From Glutamicibacter sp. B1 (GTDB taxonomy: Bacteria; Actinomycetota; Actinomycetes; Actinomycetales; Micrococcaceae), in the NCBI RefSeq assembly GCF_039602135.1, contig NZ_CP125942.1:248001-312000 (forward strand): a stretch of DNA of 64,000 bases. The letters run 5' to 3'. The position numbers were made by a program, and so were the translations under genes. The notes beneath the pieces were generated by a model. It saw only the letters and a list, made by a program, of their open reading frames with translations, searched no databases and was not told the origin of the DNA. Positions 62,058-64,000 of this stretch are shown here, piece after piece (positions within the stretch are counted from its first letter, which is position 1; each line of letters starts with the position of its first letter).

Positions 62058-63077
62058 CTACTTATTTGCTTCTCGAGCAATCCTGTAGGCAAAAGTCCTC
62101 CAAGTTTTCTGCGAAGCATTTTTGTTCAACCATTGAGGGATCTTGGAACTCGTGACTTTAGCCGTGACACCTAGGGCAAATTCATTGTTACGTCCACTAA
62201 AGAGATTGAACTGGATCGTTGATCCGGGACCATCAAAGTGTCCTGGCAAAGTCTTAAAAGTCCACGTGAGTGGCGATTTCGATGCCTTGGTAACTTGTAC
62301 TGGTGCCTTTACACCCATGACGCTAAGGTTAATTTTTTGGCCCTTCACAGGGAACGCTTTTGGTGCTCCACTCAAGGGGAAGCTGCAGTTGAAGCATCTC
62401 TTAAGTGCGGCTGCGGCTTTTTTGAACGAAACGTAGGCAGGCCATCCTACGTCCTTCCAGGTGTAAGCAACCGTGTAGCTCCAAGCTGCAGCAGTAGCGA
62501 CCGGAAATACGGCTTTTTCTGGATCTGCAACCGTGTATGAAACCTTAGAACCAGTTACAGCAGTAGTCAGTTCAACTTCTTTACCCGTAGCGTCAATGCC
62601 TACAGGCTTTTCGATAACTCCATACTGCTGAGTTTCGTCCTCACTTTGGATGAAGACTGTATCGTCAATTTGAAGGATGAGATCCGAATCGGTTGCCGTC
62701 TCGATCGTAAGGTTAGCTACCGGAGAATTAGCGTTCTTTTGAATTAATGTGAAGCCCTTGTTGATTTCATTGGCCGCTGGCGCCACTGTTTCGAGTGCCT
62801 GGGCAGTCGCCTTTGAGAGCACACGTGCCTCGTTGGAAGATAGGAGTTGTTTGGATTTCAAGGAAATTCCAGACTCGTCTAAGCTAGGGTTTTCCGAAGT
62901 AGATAACTTTACTTCTGGTGCCGGCGGAATAATTTCTTGCTTGTCGCCAGTCGTTAAAGTGGTTGCGTCAACGGGCTGCGACTGGACATTCGAAGCAGCG
63001 TTTGCAGGAGCAACTGAAAGCGATGCCACTAGTGCTAGCGCGCATAGCGAAACGACAGGAAGCGGTTTCATCTTCAT
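62058..63077 (-). CDS. Secreted protein of unknown function
   Basis: A 339-residue exported protein with a clear Sec signal peptide, MKMKPLPVVSLCALALVASL, and a likely cut after PANA. The mature protein has a helical, Ser/Ala-rich first third, a beta-rich middle (DLILQIDDTVFIQ, YGVIEKPVGIDATGKEVELT) and a C-terminal domain with RCFNCSFPL, where two cysteines may pair, and FNLFSGRNNEFALGVTAKV. No family was recognised. The general style resembles the other secreted protein at 40.8 kb, but clear homology is not visible. Confidence 0.75.
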   Translation of the reverse strand: MKMKPLPVVSLCALALVASLSVAPANAASNVQSQPVDATTLTTGDKQEIIPPAPEVKLSTSENPSLDESGISLKSKQLLSSNEARVLSKATAQALETVAPAANEINKGFTLIQKNANSPVANLTIETATDSDLILQIDDTVFIQSEDETQQYGVIEKPVGIDATGKEVELTTAVTGSKVSYTVADPEKAVFPVATAAAWSYTVAYTWKDVGWPAYVSFKKAAAALKRCFNCSFPLSGAPKAFPVKGQKINLSVMGVKAPVQVTKASKSPLTWTFKTLPGHFDGPGSTIQFNLFSGRNNEFALGVTAKVTSSKIPQWLNKNASQKTWRTFAYRIAREANK

Positions 63078-63164
63078 ACTAGGAACCTAACCAAAACTTT
63101 ATAGAACGAGTTGCTGAATTTTTTCGGCAGAAATATTATTATTGCACAGCATGTAGTTCTTTGA

Positions 63165-64000
63165 CTAGGGTTTTAGTTCACGATGATCAATTGAATTTGT
63201 TAGTCCGTTCCCTCTATTTGGTCGATCGTTGCCGGAAATGGTCGTTTTGACCAGATGGTCAAGAACCGGGCAGCTACCAGTTTCTGAAGTTTGCGGCACG
63301 CGAGTCAGTGAGATTCTAGGCTTGGGCAGTCGACTATGGGCATGAAAATTTCCGAGGTACACTGCACAGAGCTGGAAATTGAGCATTAGGCCTATGAACT
63401 GACCTGCGCGGAAAAATTTAGCTTCCTTGCTTAATGGGTTCGCTAGCTCTCCTATGGGTGCGACACACAGTCGATCTGGCCACCGAGAATAGTTCGGCAA
63501 GTTCTGTCGTTGTGTCGTTCCCGGCGCAATGCAGCTCCGATAGATGCGCTTCTTGCTTGAAAGTTTGAGCTGCTTGTCGTATAGTGTGTTTTTTCCTTCG
63601 GCCACAGCCATGCCCTCACGCATGCGTGCCCGGATCAAATCTGCCTCAAACTCGGCTACCAAAGCCAGGACATTTAACAGGAGTTCGCCTTCAGGGACGA
63701 TGGGGTCATGAACAGATCCGCTGATGCTGAGCTTCACCTCGCGGCGAGTGAGTTCATCCGCAATGTCTTTCGTGTCTCTTTAGGATCACTCCAACAGGTT
63801 AAGCTTCGTCATCACGAATGTATCCCCCTGCGCGGCGAGCAGCCAACGCCTCACGGAGCCCTGGCCACGCTTTTTTGTGCCGGTTAGGCCTTGATCAGTG
63901 AAGATCTGGTCAGGAGTCACGCCCGAGGCCATGAGCACGTTCTTCCGGGCAGTGAGGTCTAGGTCATTAGCGGATACGCGCGCGTACCGGATCGGTAATT
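63165..64000 (-). pseudogene. Serine recombinase (resolvase/invertase), broken and partial
   Basis: On the minus strand from the window edge, the N-terminus reads IRYARVSANDLDLTARKNVL, with the catalytic Ser of YARVS, then GVTPDQIFTDQGLTGTKKRG. A frameshift and a stop near 63780 follow. The second piece has LSISGSVHDPIVPEGELLLNVLALVAEFEADLIRARMREGMAVAEGK, the conserved end of the catalytic domain, after which the frame is lost before the HTH. The start codon lies just outside the window. Such genes belong to Tn3-type transposons or similar elements. Confidence 0.8.

Overview
The window looks like the chromosome of a Micrococcaceae actinobacterium (Glutamicibacter/Arthrobacter type). The basis is the intermediate-to-high GC content, the frequent GTG and TTG starts, an actinobacterial ferrochelatase with [2Fe-2S]-type cysteines, a fruR-fruK-fruA-ptsI-ptsH locus, a NUDIX-LOG fusion protein and many paralogous MHS-type transporters. 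The genus is an inference. No tRNA, rRNA or CRISPR array was seen.

Layout. 0-4 kb: xylose catabolism (xylB, xylA) divergent from a ROK repressor (xylR), with a perfect operator between them. 4-6.7 kb: remnants of two IS110 elements beside a truncated GyrI-like gene. 6.9-8.6 kb: a MarR regulator next to a dead photolyase that a deletion has fused to the tail of a DUF2867 gene. 8.8-13.2 kb: ferrochelatase, about 2 kb without recognisable genes, then purA. 13.3-37.5 kb: a large catabolic island. 37.7-44.1 kb: a NUDIX-LOG gene, a decayed MFS gene, a decayed second NUDIX-LOG copy and a sodium/solute symporter, rearranged by recombination between duplicated segments. 44.4-50.9 kb: a ThDP enzyme, an AAA ATPase/TPR-membrane pair and small genes. 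51-58.3 kb: an MFS exporter and the fructose PTS locus. 58.6-64 kb: an acetyltransferase, a decayed IS3 element, uncharacterised membrane and secreted proteins, and a broken serine recombinase.

The most interesting part is the island at 13.3-37.5 kb. It encodes a DszA/NtaA-type flavin monooxygenase with its flavin reductase, a SnoaL-like protein, a 2-oxo-4-pentenoate-type hydratase, a 2,5-dioxovalerate-type aldehyde dehydrogenase, a 56-residue HTH-like protein, an HpcH/HpaI aldolase, an enolase-superfamily protein resembling hydroxyproline-betaine 2-epimerase, a proline-racemase-family enzyme, a flavin amine oxidase, oxidoreductases, two MHS transporters, two IclR and two PucR regulators, and a stand-alone riboflavin kinase. 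A 15-bp palindrome, GTTCA-N5-TGAAC, occurs in front of the monooxygenase operon, the transporter/aldolase-enolase divergon, the racemase/IclR divergon and the riboflavin kinase. This points to one regulon in which the kinase supplies FMN to the monooxygenase. The substrate is unknown. The enzyme set suggests an N-heterocycle or betaine that is opened oxidatively and degraded to pyruvate plus a semialdehyde, or to 2-oxoglutarate.

All functions are assigned by reading sequence motifs and by remembered family resemblance. No database search was run.
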